Shown here one piece after another: positions 50,960 to 59,683 of a DNA stretch of 64,000 nucleotides (its first letter is position 1; each line of letters opens with the position of its first letter). The translations under genes and the position numbers were made by a program. The stretch comes from Aeromonas aquatica (GTDB lineage: Bacteria; Pseudomonadota; Gammaproteobacteria; Enterobacterales; Aeromonadaceae). Under the pieces are notes generated by a model. That model saw nothing but the letters and a program-made list of their open reading frames with translations, made no database searches and had not been told where the DNA came from. The stretch is from assembly GCF_000764655.1 (NCBI RefSeq), contig NZ_JRGL01000014.1, positions 1 to 64,000 of the forward strand, read 5' to 3'.

Positions 50960-52087
50960 TCAGGCATCCGGCTGGCCGAGCATGGCCCTGAGCTGTTCTT
51001 CCAGACTGGGCTCGGGGGCCTTGAGGGTCTCGAGGAACAGGGACTCTATCCCGCTTCTATCCTGGCACTTGACGATAAACACCAGCCGGGACTGGGCCTT
51101 GCCCTCGGGCCACTCCCCCAGGGCCTGCAACGGATAGAGCTGGCCGTGCACCCCGTGGATCACCACGGGCTGGCTCTCGCCCTCCAGCTGCAAGATCCCC
51201 TTGAGGCGCAGCAGGGCGTCGCCATACTGCCCCTGCACCGCATCGATGGCGGCCAGCAGACGGGACGGCTTGAGCGGCTCGCCGATGCGCAGGGAGAAGC
51301 TCTCTATGTTGCCATGCTCGAAATGAGTCGGTGCGGCCGTGCCCACCTTGGCGGCAAACGGCTGCATCTTCGGCTGCATGGGAGATGCCAGCCCCTGCCG
51401 GGGTGACTCGGTGCGCAGCCAGGCCAGCAGCTGGCGCAGGTCGCGCCCCGCCGCCTCGTTGTAGGCGCCGAGCTTCTCCAGCACGGAGGGTGAGAGCACG
51501 CCGTTGCTGACCCGCTCGATGGGGGCCGCCGGATTGAGGGTTGCCAGCTGGCTTTCGACCCGCATCAGGGTCTCTTCCTCCACCAGGTCCCCCTTGCTCA
51601 CCACCAACAGATCCGCCAGCGCCACCTGTTTCACCGCTTCATACTGAGCCGCCAGCTGCTGCTCGATATGGCCGGCGTCCACCACTGTCACTGTGCCGTC
51701 GAAGCGGTAACGCTGGGCGATGAAGCCCTCTTCCTTCAGGGTGAACAGCACGGGGGCGGGATCTGCGAGTCCTGTGGTCTCGATGATGAGTCGTTTAAAA
51801 GGCTTAATTTTCCGCTGGATGGCCTTCATAAAGAGCCCCTGCAGCGCCTCCACCAGGGAGCCCTGCACCGAGCAGCAGATGCAGCCGGAATCGAGCAGCA
51901 CCACCTGCTCGTCCACCTGTTGCACCAGGTGATGATCCAGCCCCACAGAGCCGAACTCGTTGATCAGCACGGCGCACTCGCCGAGCTCTGGCTGCTTGAC
52001 CCAGTGGTTGAGCAAGGTGGTCTTGCCGCTGCCGAGGAAGCCGGTCAGCAGGGTCACGGGGATTCTGGTGTCTTGTGGGTCTGTCAT
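50960..52087 (-). CDS. CobW/P47K-family GTPase (YjiA-like)
   Basis: A 375-residue metal-linked GTPase. Walker A GFLGSGKTT (~residue 16), the metal-binding CICC motif in LLDSGCICCSVQGSL, the switch IIETTGLADP, guanine-specificity motif VVSKGDLVEE and a C-terminal CobW domain from about residue 240. Members deliver Zn or other metals to client enzymes. The client cannot be told from the neighbourhood. Confidence 0.88.
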   Translation of the reverse strand: MTDPQDTRIPVTLLTGFLGSGKTTLLNHWVKQPELGECAVLINEFGSVGLDHHLVQQVDEQVVLLDSGCICCSVQGSLVEALQGLFMKAIQRKIKPFKRLIIETTGLADPAPVLFTLKEEGFIAQRYRFDGTVTVVDAGHIEQQLAAQYEAVKQVALADLLVVSKGDLVEEETLMRVESQLATLNPAAPIERVSNGVLSPSVLEKLGAYNEAAGRDLRQLLAWLRTESPRQGLASPMQPKMQPFAAKVGTAAPTHFEHGNIESFSLRIGEPLKPSRLLAAIDAVQGQYGDALLRLKGILQLEGESQPVVIHGVHGQLYPLQALGEWPEGKAQSRLVFIVKCQDRSGIESLFLETLKAPEPSLEEQLRAMLGQPDA

Positions 52088-52149
52088 GTCACATCCTTAG
52101 CGCCTGTCGTCATGGGGCTTGAAGAGGCTGTCTCTTCCCCTCCTCCCCA

Positions 52150-52206
52150 ACCCTTCTCCCACCAGGGGAGAAGGGAGCAAAAAATATCGCCCCTTTCCAA
52201 GGGGCC
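52150..52206 (-). terminator. Double hairpin after the lactone-oxidase gene
   Basis: On the reverse strand GCCCCTT-GGA-AAGGGGC is followed by GATATTTTTT, a good terminator for the gene ending at 52211. A second hairpin (CCCTTCTCCC at 52150-52159 with GGGAGAAGGG at 52165-52174) follows. The latter resembles a dispersed repeat but was seen only once here. Confidence 0.8.
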
Positions 52207-52210
52207 ATCC

Positions 52211-53617
52211 TCACCGGTTGGCGAACAGCTCGCCGAGCCAGCGGTTTTCGAAGCGGCCATGGGGATCGAGTTCGCGCTTCAAGGCCAGGAAGTCGTGCCA
52301 GCGCGGCAGCAGGGCCGGGAAGTCGTAGAGATCCATCGCCAGGTGCTTGCCAAAATGCGGCGTACCGCCGAGCGGCACCAGCAGTTGCTGCAGCTCGCGC
52401 ATCTGCTCCATGGAGCCGCCCACGAAGGTGCCGTCCGCAGCCAGATAGACCAGGAACCCTATCCAGCACACCGACTTGCCATAGGCGGCGCTAAGCCAGG
52501 CCTCGGAGGGGCCGGTGCAGCGCAATATGAAGGGGTAATGCAGCGCTCCCGGGTTGCGCTCCTGCCAGTGCTGCAGGATCTCGAGCGCCTCCTGCATCCG
52601 CTCGAGGGGCACAGCCACCTCGCAGTTGATCTGGGGCGCCGGTATCCCCTTGCAGAGGATCTGGTAGACGTTGCCCACCAGGTCAGAGGCGTCCTTGAAG
52701 CGGCGCACCGTCTCGAAGTGCTCGCCGCGGCGCGCCTCGTCCTTGGTGTCCCGCGCCATCTTCTGCAGGGTGGCGTCTATGGTGTCATTGAGAGCGGCGT
52801 TCATGGCGCTGCCAACGTCCTCCTCCAGCAGCAGTGGCTCGCTGCCCCCGTCGCGGTAGCGGACCACCTCCTCCTCGGAGGCGGGATCCACCAGCCAGAT
52901 GTGGCTCTCGCTGGTCCAGGCGAACCACCAGCTCTTCACGAAGCCGTGTTCGCGGTTGAGCCGCTCGTTGTGTTCCAGCAGGAAGGGGTAGTCGGTGGTG
53001 AACTTGGTGCAGCGCATGATGCGGTTTGGCACAGTGCGAAGGCGCACGTCGAGCAGCACGCCGAGCATGCCCATGCCCATCACGAAGGCGCCGAAGCGCG
53101 GATCGGTGCGATCCACTTCAATGATGTCCCCATTGGCCAGCATCACCGTCAGGGCTTCCACCGCATCGCACAAGGAGGACTGGTGCAGCCCCTGACCGTG
53201 GGTGCCGGTGCTGAGCGCGCCCCCCAGGGTCTGGATGCCGATGACGCCGGGGGACGCGGGCAGCATCCTATCCATGGCGATAAGATCCCCATAGACGGTA
53301 TCGAGGGGCGTGCCCGCCTGGTAGGTGACGGTATCGGCGGTTTTCGCCAGCTGGCCGCGCAGATGGTGCAAATCCACCAGCAGCGCCTGACTGCCCTCGG
53401 CATAGACGCTGTGAATGGGTTCGAAGGAGAGGCCGGAGCCGATCAGCCGCAGCTTGCGCGCCGGGTACTCCCGCAGCAGCGCCTGCAGCTCGTCGCGATT
53501 CTTCGGACGCCACACCTGATCCAGGGCGCCGAGGGGGTTGGTCCTGGACCAGTTGAACAGCACCTCCCGATTGCCAATCGCCTTGATGCTGTGAAATGCC
53601 TGGAACCTGACCGTCAT
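52211..53617 (-). CDS. FAD-linked sugar-lactone oxidase (D-arabinono-1,4-lactone oxidase type)
   Basis: A 468-residue VAO-type flavoprotein: N-terminal FAD domain (KLRLIGSGLSFEPIHS, LGGALSTGTHGQGLHQSSLCDAVEAL) and a C-terminal ALO domain ending in the FGKHLAMDLYDFPALLPRWHDF region. It oxidises a sugar 1,4-lactone such as D-arabinono- or gulono-lactone. The HGQG motif suggests His-linked FAD. The ATG at 53617 (MTVRFQAF) has GAGG upstream; an ATG four codons earlier is less likely. Physiological substrate unknown. Confidence 0.85.
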   Translation of the reverse strand: MTVRFQAFHSIKAIGNREVLFNWSRTNPLGALDQVWRPKNRDELQALLREYPARKLRLIGSGLSFEPIHSVYAEGSQALLVDLHHLRGQLAKTADTVTYQAGTPLDTVYGDLIAMDRMLPASPGVIGIQTLGGALSTGTHGQGLHQSSLCDAVEALTVMLANGDIIEVDRTDPRFGAFVMGMGMLGVLLDVRLRTVPNRIMRCTKFTTDYPFLLEHNERLNREHGFVKSWWFAWTSESHIWLVDPASEEEVVRYRDGGSEPLLLEEDVGSAMNAALNDTIDATLQKMARDTKDEARRGEHFETVRRFKDASDLVGNVYQILCKGIPAPQINCEVAVPLERMQEALEILQHWQERNPGALHYPFILRCTGPSEAWLSAAYGKSVCWIGFLVYLAADGTFVGGSMEQMRELQQLLVPLGGTPHFGKHLAMDLYDFPALLPRWHDFLALKRELDPHGRFENRWLGELFANR

Positions 53618-53733
53618 ACCGCGCCTCATCTGACTTCAAAATGAGCGGCAATTCTACCGAAAAGCGAGCGCCAAGGCATGAAAAACAAGCCCCTACAGTC
53701 GAGGGTAGATAAGGGGGACCAGCCCCCTTCCCC

Positions 53734-54351
53734 TCAGCGTGATTGCTGGGTCAGTGCCAGCAGCATGCCGAATCCCACCAGCAGACCGCCAAAGATCCGG
53801 TCGATCCAGTGGCGCACCGCCAGCAGACGAGCCCGCACCGACTCGCTGGAGAAGAAGAGCGCCACCGCGCTGAACCAGAGGGCATGGGCCAGCACTATGA
53901 AGGCGCCATAGCCGAGCTGGACCGCCAGCGGCGTCTGCGGCTGCACTACCTGCATGAAGAGGCTGACGATGAAGATGGTGGTCTTGGGGTTGAGCACATT
54001 GGTCAGAAACCCGGTGCGCAGTGCCCCCAGGCTGGAGAGGGCTGGCTGACTGGCCATCGCCTCACCGGTCGCGGGCTGGGCCCGCAGCATCTTGATGCCG
54101 AGGAAGATGAGGTAGGCCGCCCCCGCCAGCTTGATGAGGTTGAACAGCCAGAGGGACTGCTGGATCAAGAGGCCCACCCCCAGCAGGGTGTAGCTCACGT
54201 GGATGCAGACCCCGGCCGCTATGCCGAGCGCCGTCAGCACGCCGGTGCGACGGGAGAGCAGCAGGCTGTTGCGCGACACCATGGCAAAATCGGGGCCCGG
54301 GCTGATGACGGCAAAGAAGGTAATGGCGACTACGGCTAACAATTCGGTCAT
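53734..54351 (-). CDS. LysE/RhtB-family amino acid exporter
   Basis: A 205-residue six-helix exporter: the RhtB signature ITFFAVISPGPDFAMVSRNSLLLSRRTGVLTALGIAAG and FLTNVLNPKTTIFIVSLF. It exports amino acids or homoserine-like compounds. The ATG at 54351 follows AGGAC. It is divergent from a LysR gene (54428), the usual arrangement for LysE-type exporters with their regulators. Confidence 0.88.
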   Translation of the reverse strand: MTELLAVVAITFFAVISPGPDFAMVSRNSLLLSRRTGVLTALGIAAGVCIHVSYTLLGVGLLIQQSLWLFNLIKLAGAAYLIFLGIKMLRAQPATGEAMASQPALSSLGALRTGFLTNVLNPKTTIFIVSLFMQVVQPQTPLAVQLGYGAFIVLAHALWFSAVALFFSSESVRARLLAVRHWIDRIFGGLLVGFGMLLALTQQSR

Positions 54352-54427
54352 GAAAATAGTCCTGATCACATGGGATATCGGCTATTTTATTTCGCATTAA
54401 TCCCAATGAAGAACGATAACTTCTGAC

Positions 54428-55336
54428 ATGAACGGTGAGAAAAATTCACAGAAAAGCCTGTCGCTGCCCTCCCTCACGGCCCTGCGCTGCTTCGAGGTGG
54501 CGGCCCGCACCGAGCACTTCGGTCGCGCCGCCGACGAGCTGCACCTCACCCATGGCGCCATCAGCCGGGCGGTGCGCCTGCTGGAGGAAGATCTGGGCGT
54601 CAGGCTGTTCGAGCGGCGCCAGCGCCGGGTCTTCCTGACCGAGGCGGGCGACCGGCTCTATCAGGCGGTCAGGGAGGGGCTGGGGCAGATCCGGGAGTCG
54701 GCCCAGGCGCTGCGCCAACGGAGCCGCCCCCAGTCGCTGGTGCTCTCCTGCGAGCCCACCCTGCTGATGCGCTGGCTGATCCCGCGCTGGCCCGCCTTTC
54801 AGGCCCTGCACCCCGAGCTGGACGTCCACCTGATGGCAGGAGGCGGCGCCCTCAGCTTTGGCAGCGGCATCGATCTCGCCATCCGGCGCAATGACTTCAA
54901 CTGGCCCGAGGATCTGCACAGCCAGCTGCTGTTCGAGGAGCTGACCGGGCCGGTCTGCCAGCCGGGCAAGGTGGCGCAGTTTTTCGAGCCGCGAGGGGTA
55001 GAATCCGCCCTGCGTCCCTCGGCCCCCCGCCTGCACACCAAGACGCGCCCGGATGCCTGGTCACGCTGGCAGGAGAATGCAGGGCAACCCCTGAATGACG
55101 AGGCGCCGACCCAGACCTTCGAACACTTCTACTTCAGCCTGCAGGCGGCGGTGGCGGGCCTTGGCGTCGCCATAGGCCCCTGCCGGCTGGTGTGTGACGA
55201 CCTGGAGGCTGGGCTCTTGGCTGCTCCGCTCGGCTTCGTTCCTGATGGCACCGGCTACCACCTGCTCGCCCCCGCCAGACCCGAGCCCGGCAGCGCCCAC
55301 GAGAAACTGGCGAACTGGTTGCACAGCCTGAGCTGA
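54428..55336 (+). CDS. LysR-family regulator (GcvA-like)
   Basis: A 302-residue LysR regulator: PSLTALRCFEVAARTEHFGRAADELHLTHGAISRAVRLLEE is the GcvA-type N-terminus, followed by the effector-binding domain. It is divergent from the LysE gene and probably controls it. Effector unknown. Confidence 0.87.
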   Translation: MNGEKNSQKSLSLPSLTALRCFEVAARTEHFGRAADELHLTHGAISRAVRLLEEDLGVRLFERRQRRVFLTEAGDRLYQAVREGLGQIRESAQALRQRSRPQSLVLSCEPTLLMRWLIPRWPAFQALHPELDVHLMAGGGALSFGSGIDLAIRRNDFNWPEDLHSQLLFEELTGPVCQPGKVAQFFEPRGVESALRPSAPRLHTKTRPDAWSRWQENAGQPLNDEAPTQTFEHFYFSLQAAVAGLGVAIGPCRLVCDDLEAGLLAAPLGFVPDGTGYHLLAPARPEPGSAHEKLANWLHSLS

Positions 55337-55405
55337 GCGCTCACTGCACCTCCCCGCACGGCGGTGTTGGCCTCGGGGGCTCACGACAGCCAGCCGTGAC
55401 CTGGC

Positions 55406-55489
55406 TCAGGTGGCCCGAAAGGCACTGCCACTCTGTTGCGCCGCCAGCAGCAAGGCATCCACCAGGACGCGCACCTTGAGCGGCATGTG
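55406..55489 (-). pseudogene. C-terminal remnant of a LysR-family gene
   Basis: The last ~27 codons encode HMPLKVRVLVDALLLAAQQS and on to a stop at 55406, the typical end of a LysR regulator (LPLK.R..VD.L). Everything upstream is missing and replaced by the SDR gene on the other strand. This marks one side of a deletion. Confidence 0.75.
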
Positions 55490-56054
55490 CTGGCTCCTGG
55501 CCGACAGCGCGGATGCCGTGGCCGTGCAGCACGCCATACGCCAGAGCGTCACCCGCTTCGGGCGGCTGGACATTCTCGTCAACAACGCCGGGGTGCTGGT
55601 ATGGGGCCACCTTGAGGAGCTGACCCTGGATGAGCTGGATCGCACCCTGGCGGTCAACATCCGCAGCGTCTTCGTGGCCTGTCAGGAGGCGGCTCATCAC
55701 ATGGGCAAGGGGGGGCGCATCATCAACATCGGCAGCACCAATGCCGATCGCATCCCCATGGCGGGCGGGTCCGTCTACACCATGAGCAAGTCGGCCCTGG
55801 TCGGCCTGACCAAAGGCATGGCACGGGATCTGGGCCCGCGGGGCATCACGGTCAACAACGTGCAGCCAGGCCCGGTCGATACCGACATGAACCCGGCTGA
55901 CGGGGAATCGGCGGAGCAGCTCAAGGGGATGATGGCGCTGGCCCGCTACGGCAAGGATGACGAAATCGCCAGCTTCGTCGCCTACCTGGCGGGGCCTGAA
56001 GCAGGCTATGTCACAGGCGCCAGTCTGACCATAGATGGCGGCTTCTCCGCCTGA
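55485..56054 (+). pseudogene. 5'-truncated SDR oxidoreductase
   Basis: A short-chain dehydrogenase lacking its N-terminal ~65 residues, including the TGxxxGxG NAD(P) motif. The remaining part is intact: RFGRLDILVNNAGVLVWG, IINIGSTNAD, YTMSKSALVGLTKGMARDLG (catalytic Tyr-Lys) and ASLTIDGGFSA. The frame is open upward but reads through the antisense of the LysR tail. The original pair was probably divergent LysR-SDR genes; a deletion removed both 5' ends and the promoter. Not functional as an SDR. Confidence 0.85.
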
Positions 56055-56078
56055 CTTTCCCTCTGACCTCAGATACAA

Positions 56079-56102
56079 AAGCCCCGGCACTCGCCGGGGC
56101 TT
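56079..56102 (+). terminator. Terminator after the SDR fragment
   Basis: AAGCCCCGGC-ACTC-GCCGGGGCTT is a 10-bp stem, 24 bases after the stop; A-rich and T-rich flanks make it usable in both directions between the convergent genes. Confidence 0.85.
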
Positions 56103-56160
56103 GCTCATCAGGGGCACCACTGCCGCACACTCGTGATGCGGCTTGCGTGGCAGCTCCGCT

Positions 56161-57744
56161 TCAGGCTGGTTCAGGCTGTTCCTCTTTGGCCTCAATCACT
56201 GGCGAGGCCGCCTGCGCCAACTGCTCGTCGCAGAATTGCCGGACGGGCACGGGACGGCCGAACAGGTAGCCCTGCAGATAGGTCACCTTGCCCTTGAGAT
56301 ACTCCGCCTGCTCGCGGGTCTCGACCCCTTCGGCCACCAGCGCCAGGCCGAGACGGTGGCCCAGATCGATCACGTTGTCGACTATGTGCTCGGAGAGGGA
56401 CTCGGTACCGATACGACGAATGAAGGACTGATCGATCTTGAGGTAGTCCACATGGAACTGCTGCAGATAGACCAGGCTGGAGTGGCCGGTGCCGAAATCA
56501 TCCATGGCCAGCTTGACCTCCATCTCGTTCAACGCCTGGAACAGCGAGAGGGTATGGGGATCCGCCACCAGCAGCTCCCGCTCGGTCAACTCCAGCACCA
56601 GCGTCACCTTGCCCGGTGCGAAGCGGGCGAGGAAGCTGCGGCACTCCTCCAGCAGGCTGTCGTCACGGCAATGGGCCGCACTGATGTTGAAGCTGATGTG
56701 GAAGCCATCGGGCAACTGCGCCTGGCTTGCGACCAGCTGCTGCCCCACCCTCCCCATGATGAGGCTGGTCATGGGCACTATCAGGCCGCAGGCCTCCGCC
56801 TGGGGAATGAAGAGATCCGGCCGGATCAGCCCCACGTCAGGATGCTGCCAGCGCATCAGCACCTCGACCCCCATGATGCGTTCGCTGCCGCTCTCCACCA
56901 GGGGTTGCAGGTAGGGGACGAACTCTTTGGCTCGCAGGGCCCGGGCCAGCTCGCTGGTCGGGGAGCGGGGGCGCCCCAGCAGCCACCACATGAGCACGGC
57001 AACACCGGCACTGAAGGCAAACAGCAGCCAGATCCCGAAGCCATGATGCCGCCACAGCCCCATCAGGGTGGGAGCAGAGGAGTAGCCCGCATAGATGGAG
57101 AGAGGATAGCCAGCAGCCTGGAGCTCGACATGCTCCTGACTCGCCAGGGAAGGCGTGGCGGCGAAGAAGTGGCCCTCCTCGTCGAGCCAGCCATCGCCCA
57201 CCCTGAGCATGAGGGGCATGGCTCCCTGGTTGAGGCTCAGCATGAAGTTGAGGTAATCCCCATCGATCAGGGTCATCACGGCCCCTTGCACAGTGCCGGT
57301 GCGCACCGAGAGGATGGGATGATGCCGCCGCACCTCGTTCCCTTCCATCAGGCGCAACTGGCCCTGGCTGTACAGCTCGGCGGTATAGGGGATCCGACGC
57401 CGGCCAAACTGGGAGGTACAGTAGACGCTGTCCCCCTGGCTCAGGTTGACCGAACGCACGAAGGGCACCATGGCGACCAGGGATCTGAGGGTCGGCAGCG
57501 CAGTGGCGCAGGGCTTGCCCAGAAATGGCAAGGCCTGGCGATTGGCTGCCTGGGCATGAGACAGCATGGTTTCCATCAGCGCCAGGGTATGGCTCGCCGC
57601 CTGATGGGACTCCCACTGCAGATCGACCCGATAGCGAACGAGCATGGCCCAGTTGCCGAGCAGCATGGGCAGCGCGAACATCAGCAAGGTGATCAGCAGT
57701 CTTGGCCTGGGTCTGGCCGTGTCGGCCGCGGAGCAATAACGCAT
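56161..57744 (-). CDS. CSS-motif EAL-domain phosphodiesterase (first)
   Basis: A 527-residue membrane protein: N-terminal helix (LLITLLMFALPMLLGNWAML), periplasmic CSS domain with Cys 79 and Cys 109 (the CSS motif reads CTS), a second helix and a C-terminal EAL domain. Catalytic residues are complete: EVLMRW, FNISAAH, LELTERE, DDFGTG, LKIDQSF, EGVET and QGYLFG. It should hydrolyse c-di-GMP, with redox control of the periplasmic disulfide as in E. coli PdeC-type enzymes (inferred). Paralogous to the gene to its right. Confidence 0.88.
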   Translation of the reverse strand: MRYCSAADTARPRPRLLITLLMFALPMLLGNWAMLVRYRVDLQWESHQAASHTLALMETMLSHAQAANRQALPFLGKPCATALPTLRSLVAMVPFVRSVNLSQGDSVYCTSQFGRRRIPYTAELYSQGQLRLMEGNEVRRHHPILSVRTGTVQGAVMTLIDGDYLNFMLSLNQGAMPLMLRVGDGWLDEEGHFFAATPSLASQEHVELQAAGYPLSIYAGYSSAPTLMGLWRHHGFGIWLLFAFSAGVAVLMWWLLGRPRSPTSELARALRAKEFVPYLQPLVESGSERIMGVEVLMRWQHPDVGLIRPDLFIPQAEACGLIVPMTSLIMGRVGQQLVASQAQLPDGFHISFNISAAHCRDDSLLEECRSFLARFAPGKVTLVLELTERELLVADPHTLSLFQALNEMEVKLAMDDFGTGHSSLVYLQQFHVDYLKIDQSFIRRIGTESLSEHIVDNVIDLGHRLGLALVAEGVETREQAEYLKGKVTYLQGYLFGRPVPVRQFCDEQLAQAASPVIEAKEEQPEPA

Positions 57745-57836
57745 GGCGGATCCCGTTCGTAAAGGGTCGCCATCTTAGCAACCCAAGCTGAACCCAGGCC
57801 TAACCGGTCAAATAACGAGCAGCCACACTGCGGGAC

Positions 57837-59417
57837 TCAGGCGGAGGTGGCGTGGCTGGCAACCAGCTGGCCATCCGCCTCCCCTGCCGTCAACCCCTGG
57901 CAGAACTGACGCAGCGGCTGAGGGCACCCAAACAGGTAGCCCTGCAGATAGTGCACCCCCTTGCTCCAGAGATAGTCGGCCTGCACCTCTGTCTCGACCC
58001 CTTCCGCCACCAGCGTCAGTCCGAGCCGGGTGCCCAGATCGATGACGTTGTCGACTATGTGTTCGGAGAGGGACTCGGTGCCGATGCGCCCGATGAAGGA
58101 GCGGTCGATCTTGAGGTAATCCACATGAAACTGCTGCAGGTAGGTCAGGCTGGAGTGGCCGGTGCCAAAATCATCGATCGCCAGCTTCACCCCCATCTCG
58201 TCCAGTCGTTTGAACAGCGCCAGGGTATGCGCATTCGCCACCAGCAGCTCACGCTCGGTCAGCTCCAGTACCAGCACGACCCGTCCCGGGGAGAAGTGAT
58301 CCAAGAAGCTGCGACACTCGTCCAGCAGGGAGAGATCCAGGCAATGAACGGCGCTGATATTGAAGCTGATGTGGAACCCTGCCGGCAGTCGATCCTGGCA
58401 ACTGCTCAGTCTCAGGGCCACCGCCTGCATCAGCACGCTGGTCATGGGGACTATCATCCCGCACTCTTCCGCCTGGGGAATAAACAGGTCGGGGCGGATC
58501 AGGCCGGAACTGGGATGTTGCCAGCGCATCAGCACCTCGGCGCCCATCACCTTGCCACTGCGGCTGGCTATCAACGGTTGCAGATAGGGCACGAACTCCT
58601 TCGCCCGCAACGCGCGCTTCAGCTCCCCTTCCATGGATCGCGGCCGCCCCAGCAGCCACCACACCAGCAGGGCGATGCACAAGGAAAAGACCAGCAGCAT
58701 CATGATGGTGAGGTGCCGGACCTGCCACAGCGCCCCCCATACGGAAGGGAGTTCGAAACCCGCATAGACGGATAATGGATAGTGCTCGGACTGGACCTTA
58801 CGTACGCCCAGGCTCGGCAGTCTGGGATAACCCTCCACCAGGCGTCCCTGTTCGTCCAGCCAGGCATTGCCCACACGAAGCTGCGCCTCCCCCGAGACGG
58901 GGGCACTCAGGGCCAGCATGACCTTCAGGTATTCGCTGTCGATGGTGCTGAGGGCGGCGCCATCCTGCGACGCGGTCCGCAGCGCCAGCACAGGGTGATG
59001 GGCTCTGATCTGATTGCCTGGCAGCAGGCGCAGGAAGCTGTCGCTGTAAGACTCGACATCGTCCTCCCAGTGCACATCCCCGAGCAGCGAGTTGCAGTAC
59101 ACCCCTCGATGGTTGATGAGGCTGGTGCTGCGGACGAAGGGCGTCAAGGTGACCCGCTTGCGCAGGGCCAGGAACGACGCCTTGCAGGGTTGCTTGATCA
59201 ACGGCTCCACGCTGATGTTGGTCCCTTCCGCATGATGCAACATGCCTTCCATCAACCGGACCGCCTTGGTGGCGGCGAGCTCCGCCTCGTTGTCCAGCGT
59301 GCGCAGATAGTTGCTGTGCAACTCCCACATCCCCACCGACACGGGCAGCATGAACACCAGCAGGGCGCACAGCAGACGCCAGCAAGGGCGAGCGGCATCG
59401 AATCCGAATAAAAACAT
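57837..59417 (-). CDS. CSS-motif EAL-domain phosphodiesterase (second)
   Basis: A 526-residue paralogue of the first protein: helix WRLLCALLVFMLPVSVGM, periplasmic Cys 78 and Cys 108 (motif CNS), a helix near the middle and an EAL domain with the full catalytic set (EVLMRW, FNISAVH, DDFGTG, LKIDRSF, EGVET, QGYLFG). It hydrolyses c-di-GMP. The start is uncertain: ATG 59417 has no strong RBS. About 90 bases separate it from the first copy; a tandem duplication is likely. Confidence 0.87.
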   Translation of the reverse strand: MFLFGFDAARPCWRLLCALLVFMLPVSVGMWELHSNYLRTLDNEAELAATKAVRLMEGMLHHAEGTNISVEPLIKQPCKASFLALRKRVTLTPFVRSTSLINHRGVYCNSLLGDVHWEDDVESYSDSFLRLLPGNQIRAHHPVLALRTASQDGAALSTIDSEYLKVMLALSAPVSGEAQLRVGNAWLDEQGRLVEGYPRLPSLGVRKVQSEHYPLSVYAGFELPSVWGALWQVRHLTIMMLLVFSLCIALLVWWLLGRPRSMEGELKRALRAKEFVPYLQPLIASRSGKVMGAEVLMRWQHPSSGLIRPDLFIPQAEECGMIVPMTSVLMQAVALRLSSCQDRLPAGFHISFNISAVHCLDLSLLDECRSFLDHFSPGRVVLVLELTERELLVANAHTLALFKRLDEMGVKLAIDDFGTGHSSLTYLQQFHVDYLKIDRSFIGRIGTESLSEHIVDNVIDLGTRLGLTLVAEGVETEVQADYLWSKGVHYLQGYLFGCPQPLRQFCQGLTAGEADGQLVASHATSA

Positions 59418-59619
59418 AGTGTGACCACGCAAATGAGAAAAACGAGTGGGACTCACGAAGCCGGTATCCATGGAGGTGGAGTGCCCGGGCGACAGAGGCA
59501 CGGCCAGAAAACGGGGCATCATACTGTGCCCCTTTAGCCCCTTTCACGAGCCAGATCAGTTTTTACTCAATGAGGCGAGGAAATACCCGACCAGCACACA
59601 ACCGCCGGGTGGTCGCCAC

Positions 59620-59646
59620 AAAAAAGCCCCGGCAGGGGCCGGGGCT
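59620..59646 (-). terminator. Terminator of acnB
   Basis: AGCCCCGG-CAGGGG-CCGGGGCT forms an 8-bp stem; on the reverse strand it is followed by TTTTTT. It is 38 bases past the acnB stop. Confidence 0.9.
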
Positions 59647-59683
59647 CGTTCTCAGACAGGCGGCGCCATACTGGCGCCCATCC

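Noticed and set aside
52150..52174. CCCTTCTCCC/GGGAGAAGGG hairpin as a mobile repeat
   Set aside because: Only one copy is seen in this window, so it is kept as part of a terminator region.
53711..53729. AAGGGGG/CCCCCTT hairpin after the LysE gene as a terminator
   Set aside because: The stem is plausible but no U-tract follows on the reverse strand, so I do not call it.
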